NCBI GenBank assembly: GCA_963555705.1
Contig: OY743174.1
Location: forward strand, 61,402,234 to 61,466,233
Direction: 5' to 3'
Source of the DNA: Ligustrum vulgare
Lineage: Eukaryota; Streptophyta; Magnoliopsida; Lamiales; Oleaceae
Length of the DNA stretch: 64,000 bases
Part shown: piece by piece, positions 63,538-64,000 of the stretch
Layout: each line of letters begins with the position of its first letter
How positions within the stretch are numbered: the stretch's first letter is position 1
Translations under genes and position numbers: made by a program
The notes under the pieces: generated by a model
Database searches by the model: none
Told to the model about the DNA's origin: nothing
Seen by the model: only the letters and a program-made list of their open reading frames with translations

Positions 63538-64000
63538 TAATCTTCTTTCTCCTACTTCATCCCAATGAACTGGTAATATACATTTCCTATCGTATAGTAC
63601 TCAATACGGATCGAAGTTTGATAGCTATTGTTGTAGGAGACCATCAACCGACACTATCCCACTTATGAATCCATTCACTAACTTTCCATTTCCAGCCTTT
63701 CATAGGATCTATTCTAACGTCTAAACCTTAATATATATATTGATTGATCACATTCTTAAAACTAAAATCAAGAAGGTTGACCAAAAGAAGACTTTATAAT
63801 CCAGAATTAGTGAAACTTGACGTCCATACCAAAGTATACAGTAGAAATACTAAAACTTTGACAGAATCTTTCTGGAAAGATTTACAAACGAAATCATTTC
63901 TAAACATCCTGACATTTCTTTTAAAATTGGAGGATCAAACTTAAATCCTGTAACCATACTTATATATTGTAATCAAGTATTCAGCATCTTACACTCATCT
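63538..64000. other. Unassigned DNA at the window edge
   Basis: It may be the 5' leader of the Tat-type element or flanking DNA. No LTR, primer site or gene was recognised. Confidence 0.35.

Larger units (their letters stand above)
54725..64000 (-). mobile_element. Degenerate Tat/Retand-type Ty3 retrotransposon (runs to the window edge)
   Basis: On the minus strand the order is gag, protease, RT, RNase H, a second RNase H-like domain, integrase, then an ORF on the opposite strand, then an LTR. A second RNase H and an antisense ORF between integrase and the 3' LTR are known marks of the Tat/Retand group. Frameshifts break all genes. gag is interrupted by an inverted-repeat element. No 5' LTR is visible up to 64000, so it lies outside the window or is lost. 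Which part of 63540-64000 belongs to the element is uncertain. Confidence 0.75.

Overview
The window looks like nuclear DNA of a eudicot plant, probably gene-poor, repeat-rich heterochromatin or intergenic DNA. It is AT-rich and has plant LTR retrotransposon families (Copia, Athila and Tat/Retand-type Ty3, a Cassandra TRIM with a 5S-like LTR), Helitrons, hAT and Harbinger MITEs, and almost no intact host coding sequence. Some repeats resemble ones I associate with asterids such as Lamiales, but the species cannot be fixed from the sequence.

Layout. 1-5970: AT-rich DNA with LTR remnants and MITEs. 5971-12069: a decayed Copia element with its target duplication, carrying a nested three-LTR Cassandra array (10170-11270). 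12070-17412: AT-rich DNA with one LTR remnant. 17413-20459: a complete 3.05 kb non-autonomous LTR retrotransposon (two 826 bp LTRs, initiator-Met PBS, PPT, one ORF). 21059-28423: MITEs, two hAT elements, tandem Helitron-like units and three further Helitron-like insertions. 30065-32417: LTR-like, SINE-like and MULE-like pieces. 32418-46943: a young 14.5 kb Athila element (two 1451 bp LTRs) with nearly intact gag-pol and a downstream additional ORF (aORF) split by a perfectly bounded solo LTR (36664-38319). 47851-49380: traces of a minus-strand spliced gene. 49965-50215: an acireductone dioxygenase pseudogene. 51233-54217: two solo LTRs. 54700-64000: a decayed Tat/Retand-type element on the minus strand with an antisense coiled-coil ORF; its gag is broken by an inverted-repeat element that holds a hAT element.

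How the parts relate. Insertion order can be read from nesting and target duplications. Cassandra entered Copia. Athila entered an older LTR. The solo LTR entered the Athila aORF. Counting by eye, the Athila LTRs differ at about 13 of 1451 positions and the 826 bp LTRs at about 17 of 826.

The two most interesting signals are regulatory. First, the Athila aORF appears to have its own unit: an LTR-promoter-like block at about 39390-39535, a first exon with no ATG, and a 714 nt intron with good splice signals that ends 8 nt before the aORF ATG. Second, several unrelated LTR families carry clusters of CpG-containing self-complementary 8-14-mers (GCGATCGC, ACGGCCGT, TTCGGTCGACCGAA and similar), where a TATA-like site can be seen usually some 90-350 bp upstream of it.
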